Assembly: GCF_017591435.1 (NCBI RefSeq)
Contig: NC_059256.1
Span: forward strand, 291,374 to 355,373
DNA: 64,000 nucleotides
Origin: Portunus trituberculatus
Lineage: Eukaryota; Arthropoda; Malacostraca; Decapoda; Portunidae
Reading direction: 5' to 3'
The notes under the pieces were generated by a model. It made no database searches, was not told the origin of the DNA, and was given only the letters and a program-made list of their open reading frames with translations. A program made the position numbers and the translations under genes. This document shows, one piece after another, positions 1 to 13,458 of the stretch. Within the stretch, counting starts at the first letter, position 1. Each line of letters starts with the position of its first letter.

Positions 1-36
1 GCTTCTCCCTTCCTCTCTTCCTCCCTCTATTTATTT

Positions 37-80
37 CCCCCCCAGATATTCCGGAACCGCCTTGTCGTGGTGGAGGGGCT
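37..80 (+). ncRNA. Candidate HDV-like ribozyme core at the 5' end of LINE-A copy A
   Basis: The C-run 37-43 can pair with 72-78 (GGAGGGG, one mismatch). Nested inside is a 4-bp stem, 57-60 with 67-70, closing a 6-nt loop. This P1-around-P3 arrangement, starting at the first base of the element, matches the 5'-terminal HDV-like ribozymes known from trypanosomatid L1Tc and other LINEs. P2, P4 and the catalytic cytosine are not resolved by eye, so this is a structural hypothesis. The same motif is better preserved in copy H (59294-59331). Confidence 0.4.
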
Positions 81-518
81 TGCGTGCCCTTGTGACCTGG
101 CGAGCTAGGCTAGAGGGGGCTTAGGCTCCTGCTCTGCCCTTTCGAGGGGAAGAGGGCTACCCATGCTAGTAAGGTCGCCAGTGAGGGGCCATACTAAATG
201 GTTCCTACATAGGCTGCCAGTGGACCAGCGTAGCCACCCGCTGGAGGGATCGCCCAATAGGGGCCGTCCTGTGCTGGATGGTTGGGTGACCAGCCTGGGA
301 TGCTTTGGGATGGTGGTCTCATCTCTGCCGTGGACAAACATTCTGTATCATGTGGGGCCTTTTTAAAACGACTGGTCCGCATGGGGACGAGGTACCCGTC
401 CACGGCAGCCAGCGCTCCTCCCATTGTAGTCCCAGTAGGTGGTTTCCTTGCCCTGGAGCCAATTTTTGTGTAACTTTTTTATGGGAAAACACAAAAAAAC
501 ATTCAGGTTCTCGAGAGA

Positions 519-2326
519 TGGCTGACCTGGCCCACGAGACGTCATCTTCAAGTCTGAGTAAGGAGGAGGATTCCCCTCCACAAGGGCCTCCCTAAGCAGT
601 CTCCTGTTCTGGGAGTTCTTCTGAGGGACGTATTTCTGCTGCATATGACTCCTTTGTGATGGTAAATGTTAACCCATCAATTTCGTATCACGCCTTGCAC
701 TCACTTCTCAAAGTGTATGGCACGGTTCTTCGCATTCGACTTGTTTATGATAAGGATTTTCCATCTATGTGACTTTTCTTTCATTTGACGAAGCACGTCT
801 GGCTTATGAACATGTAGCATCTCTTCCCCTTGCCGGCTCTGGCTTCAAAACAGAACTTCTCCACTCTCACAATATTTCGGACAGTGACACGGACTACATC
901 CCAAATCTTTTTGACCACCACTCCGAAAATTCAGTTCCTGAAATCCGCCAGATCCCGCCTCCACGTTGGTTTGTGGCGTACTACAAAAATCGACGCGGGA
1001 ATTTCATCCATGCCTCCCGGTACCTGTCCAAAGAGATCGGCACGATTCCTGAGGGAAAACCTCAAGAAATACGGAAGGGGTGCTCGTGCGAGCTAAAGAT
1101 ATTACGCAAGGCAAGGATGTTGCAACATCTCCCATGCCCTTCTGACAGCATGTTTGAGACTGTTAAGGCTCATCCCACCTTTAATTATAGCAAAGGTTGT
1201 GTTTACAGTCAGGATCTTTATGAATTCTCAGAGGAGGAAATACTAGCAATGTGTCCTAGCTCAGTCCAAAAGGTGACTAAGATGAGGAACTCCTCCAACA
1301 TGGTCCTTCTCACCTTTTTGGTTCCACCCTTCCTGACCGTGTTAATATCGGTCCTATCAATCTTAGGGTGAGGCGTTTTGTTTCTCGCCCTCTTCAGTGT
1401 TTCTCATGCTATGGGTACGGTCACGGCAAAAGCTCCTGTAAGGAAGCTTCTCGATGTGGTAATTGCTCTGCACTAGACTCACATTCTGAGGAGCATTGCA
1501 ATGCTGCTGCTTACTGTTTCCATTGCCGTGATGCTCATCAGGTACGTTCCAGGCAATGTCCCAGGTATCGCCTGGAGCAGGACATTTTACAGCTTGCTAA
1601 CAGCCAATTCCGCGAACTCCTGTACCGCCAGAAGGATGGTACTGGTGCGACATCCTATGCTTCATTTGCCGCTCGCTCTTCAGCTGAGTCTGCCGGTCCG
1701 AAGACAACTCCTACTGCTACCTCTCGCTCTGTTGGAGCGGGTGGTCCTGTTCATCTGGTTTGCCCTTTTGTCCGATGACTCAGTTGAGTCACCTGCAAGA
1801 AGCGACGAGAATAACACGGACTTGACAAAACTAACCCATTTAGTGGATGTCCAGTTGCCTCCTGCATCGCTTAAGCTTCTGAAGAGCATGACCAAACGGC
1901 ACCGCGGCTCTGCGGAATCGTTAGATTTAGTTCAACCTAAGCAGTCTAAGGTTTCTCCCGGTGCACATAATCGTGAGTCCTCCAGGGACCTCTTTACTAG
2001 GGTGCCTCCAGTAGTTTCTGTTCAGCCTCCTGTGATGCCCTCTGTCTCAGATCGGGCTTCTTTTGATGGAGACGTCCGATGATATTATCACAGCCATCTC
2101 TCGTGGACCCGCTGTGTCAAAATGTGCAGTCCAGCCTGACCTTCGTCCTCCCATGACCGGTAGGAGTGATGATGGTACGCATCACTCACCGGTAGGCCGA
2201 AAGGCCGCGGTCCAACGACCCGGCACATCTCAACTCCCGATGTCTACTCGTCGGTTAATTATTTCTAGTCAGGCGAGTCACGGGCAGCCCCTTCAAAAGG
2301 CTCGCCCGTCCACTGCACCTAAATAG
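519..2326 (+). pseudogene. LINE-A ORF1 (RRM-like and CCHC zinc-knuckle nucleic-acid binding protein), broken
   Basis: ORF1 proteins of this type coat the LINE RNA in the retrotransposition particle. Near 660 begins an RRM-like segment (MVNVNPS...), interrupted by a small deletion at about 766. Around 960-1360 follow a conserved PPRWFVAYY block and further RNA-binding-like sequence. At about 1395-1570 three cysteine clusters are readable: a C-X2-C-X4-H-X4-C knuckle, then C-X2-C...H-X4-C, then C-X2-C...C. A Ser/Thr-rich C-terminal tail ends at the TAG 2324-2326. At least three frameshifts break it. The ATG at 519 is not shared: other copies have GTG there, so the true start is uncertain. Confidence 0.8.
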
Positions 2327-2329
2327 TGA

Positions 2330-5155
2330 TCTTCAACCTTCTACAGTGGAACTGTAGAGGCCTTCGCGCCTCGTGGGGAGAACTCCGAGCTTTATTGTCG
2401 GAGTTCTTTCCTGCCTGTGTAGCTCTACAAGAGAATATGCTAGGTGATAGTACTTATTCTAGTCCTCCTGGCTATCGTGCCTTTTTAGCACTCCTTTCCT
2501 GACCAGGGCCACCACGGTGGCACAGCTATTCTAGTCCGTCAGGATATACCTGTTATCCCTTACAACTTAACTCTCCCTTCAGGTGGTTGCTGTTAAGGTC
2601 TTTATGGGACGACTGTACACCATTTGCAGTTTATATCTCCTCCTCGGCTTCCTGTCTCCAGGGGTGAGCTTGACGGCCTGGTGCGTCAGCTGACTCCGCC
2701 TTTTCTTTGTTGGGAGATTTTAACGGCCGTCACCCATTGTGGGATGAAGGTGCTAGTAATCCTCGTGGGGTTTTAATCGGTTCTTTTATTGAGGATGAGG
2801 GATTGAGGTTTTAAATTCTGGGATGTTACACATTTCCACAGTCCTACTGGGACTTTTACAGCTATCGATCTTTCTCTCTCTACATCTAATTCTTTCCTTG
2901 ATTTTAATTGGCGGGTCCTACCGGATTTACACGGTAGTGACCACTTTCCGATTTTATTGGAATCTGTGAACTCTGAGCCACAGTCCCGGCCTCCACGCTG
3001 GGTTTTAGACAAGGCAGATTGGTCTTGATTCACAGACCTTAGCTCTTTTATCCGTCCGCTGTATGACTTTATTACTTGTGCTGAGGCTGTTGATTATTTT
3101 ACCGATTTTTTTTATTTCAGTAGCGCTTCAGACAATCCCTAGGACGTCAGGTCGCTTTACTAAGCGTCCCGTTCCTTGGTGGAACGCAGCATGCACTAAA
3201 GCTGTACAAGAGAAACGGGTGGCTTTCTCTCATCTCCAGCGACATCGTGGGGACCCGCAGTGCCTGGAAGCTTTTCGGCGCTCCCGACCTTGGGCCCGCC
3301 GCGTTTTGAAGGAGGCACAAAGAGCCTCTTGGAAAGCTTATGTGTCTTCCATTAATGCCCACAGCCCTCTTACGCTGGGAAGTATTCTGCTCCTCCCCCA
3401 CCAGTTTTGTTGTCTGCTGGGCGAAGGATGACAGACCCAAGGACTGTCGCCGACCTCTTCGCGGAGCACTTTGCCAGTGTTTCCCGAAGGCTTCCTGCAG
3501 CCCCGGGCGCACGTTACCGCCAGAGAATGGAATCTCTCGGCATAAACTTTTCTTCTGCTGGAGTCTTATAATGTCCTTTTCTCTGCTTCCGAGTTGCGGA
3601 CTGCTTTGTCTCAGTGTCATTACTCTTTTCCTTGTCCAGATGATATTCCTTATGCCTTCTTGCACATGTCTGACCGCTTTTAACTTTTATTAAATCTTTA
3701 TAATATGATTTGGCATACCGGTGACTTTCCATCTTCTTGGGCTGTGGCAGTGGTTCTCCCATTTCCGAAGCCTGGGAAAGATAATCTCCAGGCTACGAAC
3801 TACCGTCCTATATCTTTGACATCCTGCATTTGTAAAGTGTTAGAAAAGATGGTAAATGTAAGACTCATGTGGTACTTGGAGAGGGGGAAGTACTTGTCAT
3901 CGGTACAGTACGGCTTCCGAAAGATGAGGTCTACTACTGATGCTCTTTTATCCCTAAAGTCTTCCATTTGTGAGGCCTTCGCTAATCACCACCATCAAGT
4001 AACAGTGTTTTTTTGACCTGGAGAAGGCTTACGACACGGCTTGGTGTCATGGCATTTTACAGTCTTTGTTTAATTTTGGCCTTCGTGGCCACCTTCCTAT
4101 TTTATTCAGCAGTTTTTATCCAGACGTCTTTTACGGGTTCGAGTTGGGAGTGTTCTCCAAGGCTACTGCTCTAAGTGATGGTGTCCCACAGGGAAGTATT
4201 CTTAGTGTTACACTATTCGCAGTCGCCATTTAATGGTGTGATAGATACTCTTCCAGATGGCATTCTCAGCTCCTTATATGTTGATGATTTATGTATTTCT
4301 TTTGCTGCTGCTAGGATGTCACTGATTGAGCGCAGGCTCCAACTGGCGATCAATAGGGTGTCCAGTTGGGCCAACATGAACGGTTTTTAGAACACTTTTT
4401 TACCCATTCTGATGATACTCCCGTTTTTACTGATGGTTCCAAATCCGACGCAGGCGTTGGATTTAGTGTGGTTTTCCCCTCTTTTTATCGGTCTGGCAGT
4501 CTTCCTTCAGAGGTATCCGTTTTTACCACGGAGCTGTCTGCCATAGTCCTAGCTTTACAGATCATTTTTACTCTCCCGGTTTCGTCTTTTACAATTTTTA
4601 GTGACTCGCAGTGCTCTCACTGCTCTATCTTCTTTTATTTCCCTTCACCATTTGGTTTTATCAGCCCTGGAGTGGCTCTATCTACTTACCAGAAGAGGAT
4701 ATCGTGTTGGGTTCTGTTGGGTCCCTGGTCACGTAGGTGTTTCCGGGAATGAACATGCAGATCGCCTCGCTAAAGAGGCAGCGAGTCGCGCTCCATGTCC
4801 TGCCCCTGTTCCATTTCGAGATGTATTTCACTCTATTCGTGTGGCGGTTGCAGCATTATGGCAGAGGAGATGGCTAACGGGAGTCGCAACCTCGAAAATG
4901 GGAGAGATCACTACTTCCACTATCCCTCAGTGGACATACTCCCATGTCCGGGATCGCCGTGCACAGACTTTATTGGCGCGACTGCGCATAGGTCACACGT
5001 ACCTTACACAAAGGTACCTGTTGACCAGGGAAGACTGCCTGGTGCCGCTCACCATGCGGCACCTGCTGGTAGAGTGTCCTAGTTTGATCGAGTTACGACA
5101 CCGATATCTCTACCGGTGTCGCGGTAGAGATAGCGGTGTCTACTATCTTTCATAG
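2330..5155 (+). pseudogene. LINE-A ORF2 (APE endonuclease, reverse transcriptase, RNase H), broken
   Basis: The endonuclease covers about 2333-2990, with the QWNCRGL start, a GDFNGRH-type motif near 2717 and the HGSDHFPI end. A linker follows, then RT from about 3700: NYRPISLTSC, FDLEKAYD, a GVPQGS-type block near 4183 and YVDD at about 4279. RNase H resumes at about 4395 with FTDGSKSDAG, a glutamate in the next helix, a SDSQ motif and GNEHADRLAKEAA. The C-terminal region includes a degraded Cys/His block near 5030-5090. Multiple frameshifts and the deleted thumb make it non-functional. ORF2 would supply target-primed reverse transcription in the nucleus. Confidence 0.85.
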
Positions 5156-5425
5156 GACCAGCATGTCTGGCCCCAGGCCATGATGTTTACAAGTACCTTG
5201 TAGAAGCTGGGCTTCTTCCCAATGTGTGAATTTGATTTCCTTTTACCATACGTGCTTTTAATGTTTTATTTAATTTTATTGTAGTTTTAGTATTTCTAGA
5301 GACCTTCGATTTTATTGTTTTTAACTGATTTTAGTTTTCATAAACTATAGTATAAATAAAATATCGTAGCGGCGCAATATGACCATTGATGTTGCGGCGC
5401 CTAAAATTAAAATCCATCCATCCAT
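5156..5425 (+). other. LINE-A 3' UTR and (CCAT)n tail
   Basis: AT-rich 3' UTR with an AATAAA-containing stretch near 5354 and the conserved block ending GCGGCGCC...TTAAAATCC, followed by a short CCAT repeat. The same end, as (ATGG)n on the plus strand, marks the 3' termini of minus-strand copies B, D and E at 13459, 27265 and 47158. Confidence 0.8.
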
Positions 5426-5440
5426 CCCTCTATCTATTTT

Positions 5441-7965
<2,525 letters not shown>

Positions 7966-9000
7966 ATAGACACATCCAAAAAATGGAAGGCAGCTATTTT
8001 CTATTAGTTCCACTGTTATTCTTATGTTGTAAATTCAAACATCCGGAAATTTTGCTATATGTGATTCATCTTTTGATAAAAAAAAAAAAAACATTAATCT
8101 ACACCTATTTTATGACGAATGAGTTTGAATCCCTCTGTGGAATTTTTGAGCCAAATAGTTTAATTAAAACACAGGAAGCAATTTGTCATAGTAGAACGAA
8201 GAGGGGAACCAATTGCCACCCTTTGAACTTCCTGATAAAAATTTTTATAAAAAACTAATATTTTCTTTTTTACTGGTAAATCCAATGATGATCTAAATAG
8301 TGGAACATTTAAGTTATAGATAGGTAAGGAATCTTTGCATTTCTCTATGCACATGTTAGATACTTCTATAAGGGGTATATTAGTAAAAAGCGGCTTGACA
8401 TCAAAACCAGCCATATAGAAGATTGTCGGTATCTGAAATTTTATTAGATCCTTTACAAATATAGCAGAATTCCTGATTGTATATTCATTAGAAGTTAAGT
8501 GACACTAAATGGAAACAAAGAATTTCGCCAAATTAGAATTGAAACACTTAATTTAGAATCAAAACACTTAATTGTTGAAAGTATCGATCGTATGGGACAA
8601 ACTTCTTTATAGACCTTTGGGAAGGCCAGGGGTTCAGACAGATGCAAAGAATCAATTATAAGAATTTTTTTTTTTTTTTAGTTTATCTTCCAGAGTCAAT
8701 ATATGTTTAAGCCCATCACCGTTAATTAATTTAAATTTATTATGATCATTTGGAATTTCTCCAGTCTTATTAACATAATCAACCCTGTCCAATAAGTCAA
8801 CATCCTTTTCCTTGTCATTTCTAGCTACAACAATGTCTCTTTCTTTACTTAGCTTTCCTTTAAGCAGTTAGTTTTATTAGATATGTAATATCTTTATGAT
8901 TGAAACCCTCACAAGCTAAAGATAACACGGTGTAACAAAATTTTGACTTTTTTTTTTGTCCTTGATCAATAAATGTTATTTTCTATTTCCTTTCATCTAA
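7966..9000 (-). mobile_element. Penelope-like retroelement fragment (reverse transcriptase)
   Basis: On the minus strand, from high to low coordinates: a block like the PLE motif around DKG..VVLLDRxDYV (8730-8830, degraded), FVKDLI..., then GFDVKPLFTNIP at about 8405-8370 (the PLE form of RT block A), GSPLRSTMTN at about 8200 (block B), a degraded catalytic region and an FHFLDVSI block ending at 7966. The SFDVxSLFTNIP-like and GSPLGPxxAN-like motifs are diagnostic of Penelope RTs. Stops and frameshifts abound, and no GIY-YIG endonuclease is seen because the element is cut by the (TA)n/T15 tract. Confidence 0.7.
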
Positions 9001-9065
9001 AAAACGAAGAATGTAATGCTTATTCTCTTTAAACTTTGATCTCTATAAACTGGTCAGCGATGTTT

Positions 9066-9097
9066 TGAAACTAGCCTACTATAATAGGCTAGTTTCA
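9066..9097. repeat. Perfect 13-bp inverted repeat with 6-nt spacer
   Basis: Arms TGAAACTAGCCTA and TAGGCTAGTTTCA flank CTATAA. It lies just outside the Penelope-like fragment. No flanking target duplication was recognised and no function is assigned. Confidence 0.9.
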
Positions 9098-9345
9098 GTT
9101 ATCCCCACCAATCCAGACATATTCTACACTAATTTGGTGAAAAAAAAATTAAAGAACTTTTTAGATGACTCCAGAACCTTTAAAACTATTCTTTCTAAAT
9201 GTTTCACGAACTTCCGGAACATTCCTGCAACGTATATGGCAGTATAAGTGCAAGGAACGTATACTCAACAGGTCAGTTTACTTTTAGCCGTTAATGTTTA
9301 AACAAGTCGATCGTCATCAGTCCTTACTGTCTGCATTCATCAAGC

Positions 9346-9780
9346 ATGGCATTCAAAGGTTGTAAACATCCGGCAGACGCATTTTGCTACGTCCGTGGCG
9401 AGTTTATTAAAACTAGAGCTAAAAAGTACTCTCTGGAAAGATCACTGAAAATGCGCGAGGCCTACAATGCATATTTCGGCATACCTGTCGGGGATCAGGC
9501 CTTTATCGACAGCTCGTGCAGAAGCCTCGTATCAGTGCTGCTTCATAACGGGAATATGTACCCATCTCTCCCCCTCACCCACTCTGTCCAGCTCAAAGAG
9601 GAACAAGAGTGTCAAGATGTTGTTAGATGTCTTGAAATATGAAGAGTACCGTTGGAAGGTTATAAGAGACTTCAAAATGGCGGCTTTCCTGATGGGCCTT
9701 CAAAGCGGCTTTACCAAGTATCTTTGTTATCTTTGCCTTTGTGACAGAAGAACTACTCATTTATATATATGTCTATTGGT
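9346..9780 (+). pseudogene. Fragment resembling a repetitive, uncharacterised arthropod protein family
   Basis: A 98-codon frame begins MAFKGCKHPADAFCYVRGEF and continues in a second frame (9467 on) through KYEEYRWKVIRDFKMAAFLMGLQ and FTKYLCYLCLCDRRT. From memory this resembles a family of uncharacterised, often multicopy arthropod proteins with a C-H-rich N-terminus and a conserved W-K-x-x-x-D-L/F-K...L-G-L-Q-x-G-x-T-K-x-x-C-x-L-C core. I cannot name the family or its function; multicopy behaviour suggests a mobile-element origin. A frameshift separates the two halves, so this copy is probably dead. Confidence 0.45.
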
Positions 9781-10796
<1,016 letters not shown>

Positions 10797-11168
10797 TCTG
10801 AACAGAGGTGCCAACCTCGCCGCGTTTCACAACGTGTGCTCTAAACAACTGGAAAATGCTAACTTGATACAATTCTGTGCTTTAAGCATACGAAATTTGT
10901 ATAAGCTTAATGAAATTCACATATGTAACACAATTGTGGGGTGACATTTAACATGCGGCTGTACAGTACATTCATACACACCCTAGAGTAGACTGGAGAG
11001 CACTGGCAACTTGACACGCTTCCTTCATCAGGCTTTTTTCCACGCCAGATAAGAGCAGGGCCACAAGTGCTATGTTCGGCAGTGGTGACAAAACCACCGC
11101 TGATGTTACCATCGCCACAGGAAAGTGTATGTCTGCAATGACAGCAGCAGTTTAGAAGCCCCGCGCAC
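10797..11168. other. Unique sequence, nothing recognised
   Basis: No coding motif or repeat boundary was identified between the GATA array and the LINE relic that follows. Confidence 0.5.
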
Positions 11169-12760
11169 ATGCTTACCCCCCTCATACACATACACTTTCA
11201 GATATTTGAACTTCAAAATACTGAATTCAATTGTAATAGTTGCATCATTAAGAATAATATAAGTGATTATTTCCCAGTAGTTTCTCAATTCAAACATAGT
11301 ATTCCAAAACAAATCCAGGATGAAAATAATACTAAAAGATTAATTATTCAGGCAGCGGTAAATAGATTTACATCTGACATTTCTGGAATAAATTGGAATG
11401 TTTGAAATATAAGCTGCCTAAATGAAACATATGATACCTTTTTTTCTAATTTTCGATGAGCTATTTCAAAATAATTTTCCAAAGAAAAGAATTAAAGAAT
11501 ATTTCAAAGAAGATCAAACATCATATATTATATCTGCATTAAGAAATAGTATCAGAGAAAAACACACTCTCACATATATGGCAAAGTATAGAAATCAATT
11601 GACAAGCGTTCTGAGAGCAGCTAAAAATAAATACCATAAAAGACAGTTGAAGGATATCAGGTCAACCCAAGAGATCTCTGGAAATCTGTAAACCTCATAC
11701 TTGGTACAAATTCAAATTCAACCAAAATCAATAAAATAAAGTGAAAGCCCCTTGTCCTGACATTCCCAATCAATTTAATATACATTTTCTTGAAACATGC
11801 GTAAGACATAATCACATATCTGACACTTCGCACCGTAGATATCTTAATAAACATCCAATGTTTTCCATGTATTTACCTCTCACAAAAATGTCTATGAAAT
11901 TGTGATAATTACACACCCTTAAAACCAATATTTCTAGTTTTCATGAAATCAAAACCAAGTTTTTAATCACTTCCAGTAGCACTCATCATTAACTTCTCAA
12001 TATAGACTGGAACATTCCCAGACAAACTAAAACTAGCCAAAGTAATCTCTATCCATAAATCAGGAAATAAAAATGGCATTAATGATTGTCAACCCATCTT
12101 TATATTAAGAGCATTCCGTGAAATATTTAAGAAAATAATTGCCACCAGTTTAATAAAATACTTGAAAAAAAAAAAAATCTTATCTAACTGCCACCATGGC
12201 TTTCGAGATAATCTTTCTGTTTGATCTGCTATATTACATTTTGCAAATAGTGTTAGTAAATATTTAGAAGAAAAAATGTCATAGAAATTTTCATTGTTCT
12301 TTCAAAAGCTTTTGATTCTTTAGATCATAGTATATTACTAGCCAAATTAAGATCTATTGGTAATAGGGTGTCCCCTCAAAAATGTTTAGAAAATATTTAT
12401 ATCATTTATAACAATTTCTACCAAAATTAAGACCTTTGCTCTTTTTCATTTATATTAATTACATCAATCTCTAAGAGATCTGGCATTTCAAGTGGGCCTT
12501 TTGTTAATCTAATATTGCTTTAAAAAATTTATTTTCAGAAATATAATTAACACGCATGGAGCTATAATTTTTCATCTATCTCAAAGTAGTCACCGCAACA
12601 GGTCAAATTATGCAAATTTAACATGTCCACAATTTCGTACTGCTCTCTTCAAAAAACAGTATATTTTACCTTGGCCCACAGATATGGTACATACTACCAA
12701 ATGATGGAAACAATACTTTCATGTCAGGCACTTTAAACCAATAAAAAAAAAAAAAAAAAT
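11169..12760 (+). mobile_element. Decayed LINE relic (CR1/L2/Jockey-type RT)
   Basis: Readable pieces in order: the endonuclease-RT linker at 11422-11691 (IKEYF..., SALRNSIREKHTLTYMAKYRN), then FPDKLKLAKV near 12015, a degraded NDYRPI block, CHHGFRD near 12190, a fragment of block A (SKAFDSLDHS) near 12306, then after a deletion a C-terminal PWPTDMVHTTK region near 12670-12705. Stops occur in every frame and the catalytic YADD block is missing. The linker resembles that of the LINE-4 fragments at 26.6 and 46.4 kb; the same family is possible. Confidence 0.6.
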
Positions 12761-12845
12761 ACTTGTTCGTGCCTCAAAGTATGTAGAAAATATTATGTTT
12801 TGTTTATCTAGGAAAATGTTGTTCCTTAGATAGTAATATTGTATA

Positions 12846-12930
12846 TGTATGGGTGTGTGTGTATGCATGTATGTATGTATGTATGTATGTATATGTGTCC
12901 GTATGTGTATATGTATATGGTGTGTGTGTG
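12846..12930. repeat. ATGT/GT-rich microsatellite
   Basis: About seven GTAT/ATGT units within TG-rich sequence, after the LINE relic; possibly its expanded 3' tail. Confidence 0.85.
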
Positions 12931-13140
12931 CGTCCCTGGTCTGTAAACAAGCTGCGCAGAATAGCTCTACTGTTTTGAGTTGATAATAGTGGCCTGAGAC
13001 TTCGAATTGGCTCCTCAGTGCCCTAAATATTCAGTAAGTTGTCAGTGACCACGTAGACTGTAGAGTGAGCATAAGGGATAGTGGGACTTAGACACTGTAG
13101 ACTTGTAAAATCTGAGTGTCAAACCTACAGCCCATCCTCG

Positions 13141-13435
13141 ATGGAGCGACTGAACGAACTTGCCTTGGATGTCAAGGAGTTGACGAAAGTTGTTACAGCA
13201 CCAGACAGCTATATAAATAAGAAGTTTGAAGAGCTGCAAGCTCAAGTTAATAATCAAGCTGAGATTCTGGCCAAACAACAACGTTACCTGGAAACTCTGG
13301 ATAGAAAAGAGAGAGAGAAAACAATTTGATCGTCACTGGAGTTCCGGATGAAAACGAGAGCCTAGATGGGGCAACGACAGAAGAGGATAAACTGAAGAAG
13401 ATTTGGTCCAAGGTTGGCGGCCGTGTAGAGATGTA
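13141..13435 (+). pseudogene. LINE ORF1 fragment with coiled coil (L1-like ORF1 type)
   Basis: The frame starting at 13141 (MERLNELALDVKEL) is a charged heptad-like coiled coil through about residue 60. A frameshift at about 13322 leads into NLIVTGVPDENESL, the typical start of the domain after the coiled coil in L1/CR1-type ORF1 proteins ('NLI..GVPE'). About 200 bp of non-coding sequence before 13141 could be its 5' UTR. It is cut off at 13435-13458 next to LINE-A copy B. This is a third kind of LINE ORF1, unrelated to LINE-A's RRM/CCHC protein. Confidence 0.6.
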
Positions 13436-13458
13436 GTCACACCGGAGGCTGGGTAGGA

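Larger units (their letters stand above)
37..5425 (+). mobile_element. LINE-A copy A: near full-length, degenerate non-LTR retrotransposon (I-like)
   Basis: The element runs from a C-run at 37 to a (CCAT)n tail. It is bounded by a 14-bp near-perfect target duplication, 23-36 and 5426-5439 (one mismatch), so it is a genuine insertion with a complete 5' end. Order: 5' UTR, ORF1 (RRM-like region, CCHC knuckles), ORF2 (APE endonuclease, reverse transcriptase, RNase H, C-terminal zinc motif), 3' UTR. APE plus RNase H plus CCHC-type ORF1 points to the I-like group of LINEs; the clade assignment is inference. Many frameshifts make it inactive. The thumb region between RT and the RNase H start is deleted near 4385, where the RT coding sequence jumps straight into the RNase H domain. 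Confidence 0.9.

Noticed and set aside
519..521. ATG at 519 as the ORF1 start of LINE-A
   Set aside because: Other copies have GTG at the same place, so it is probably a private mutation; the true start is not settled.
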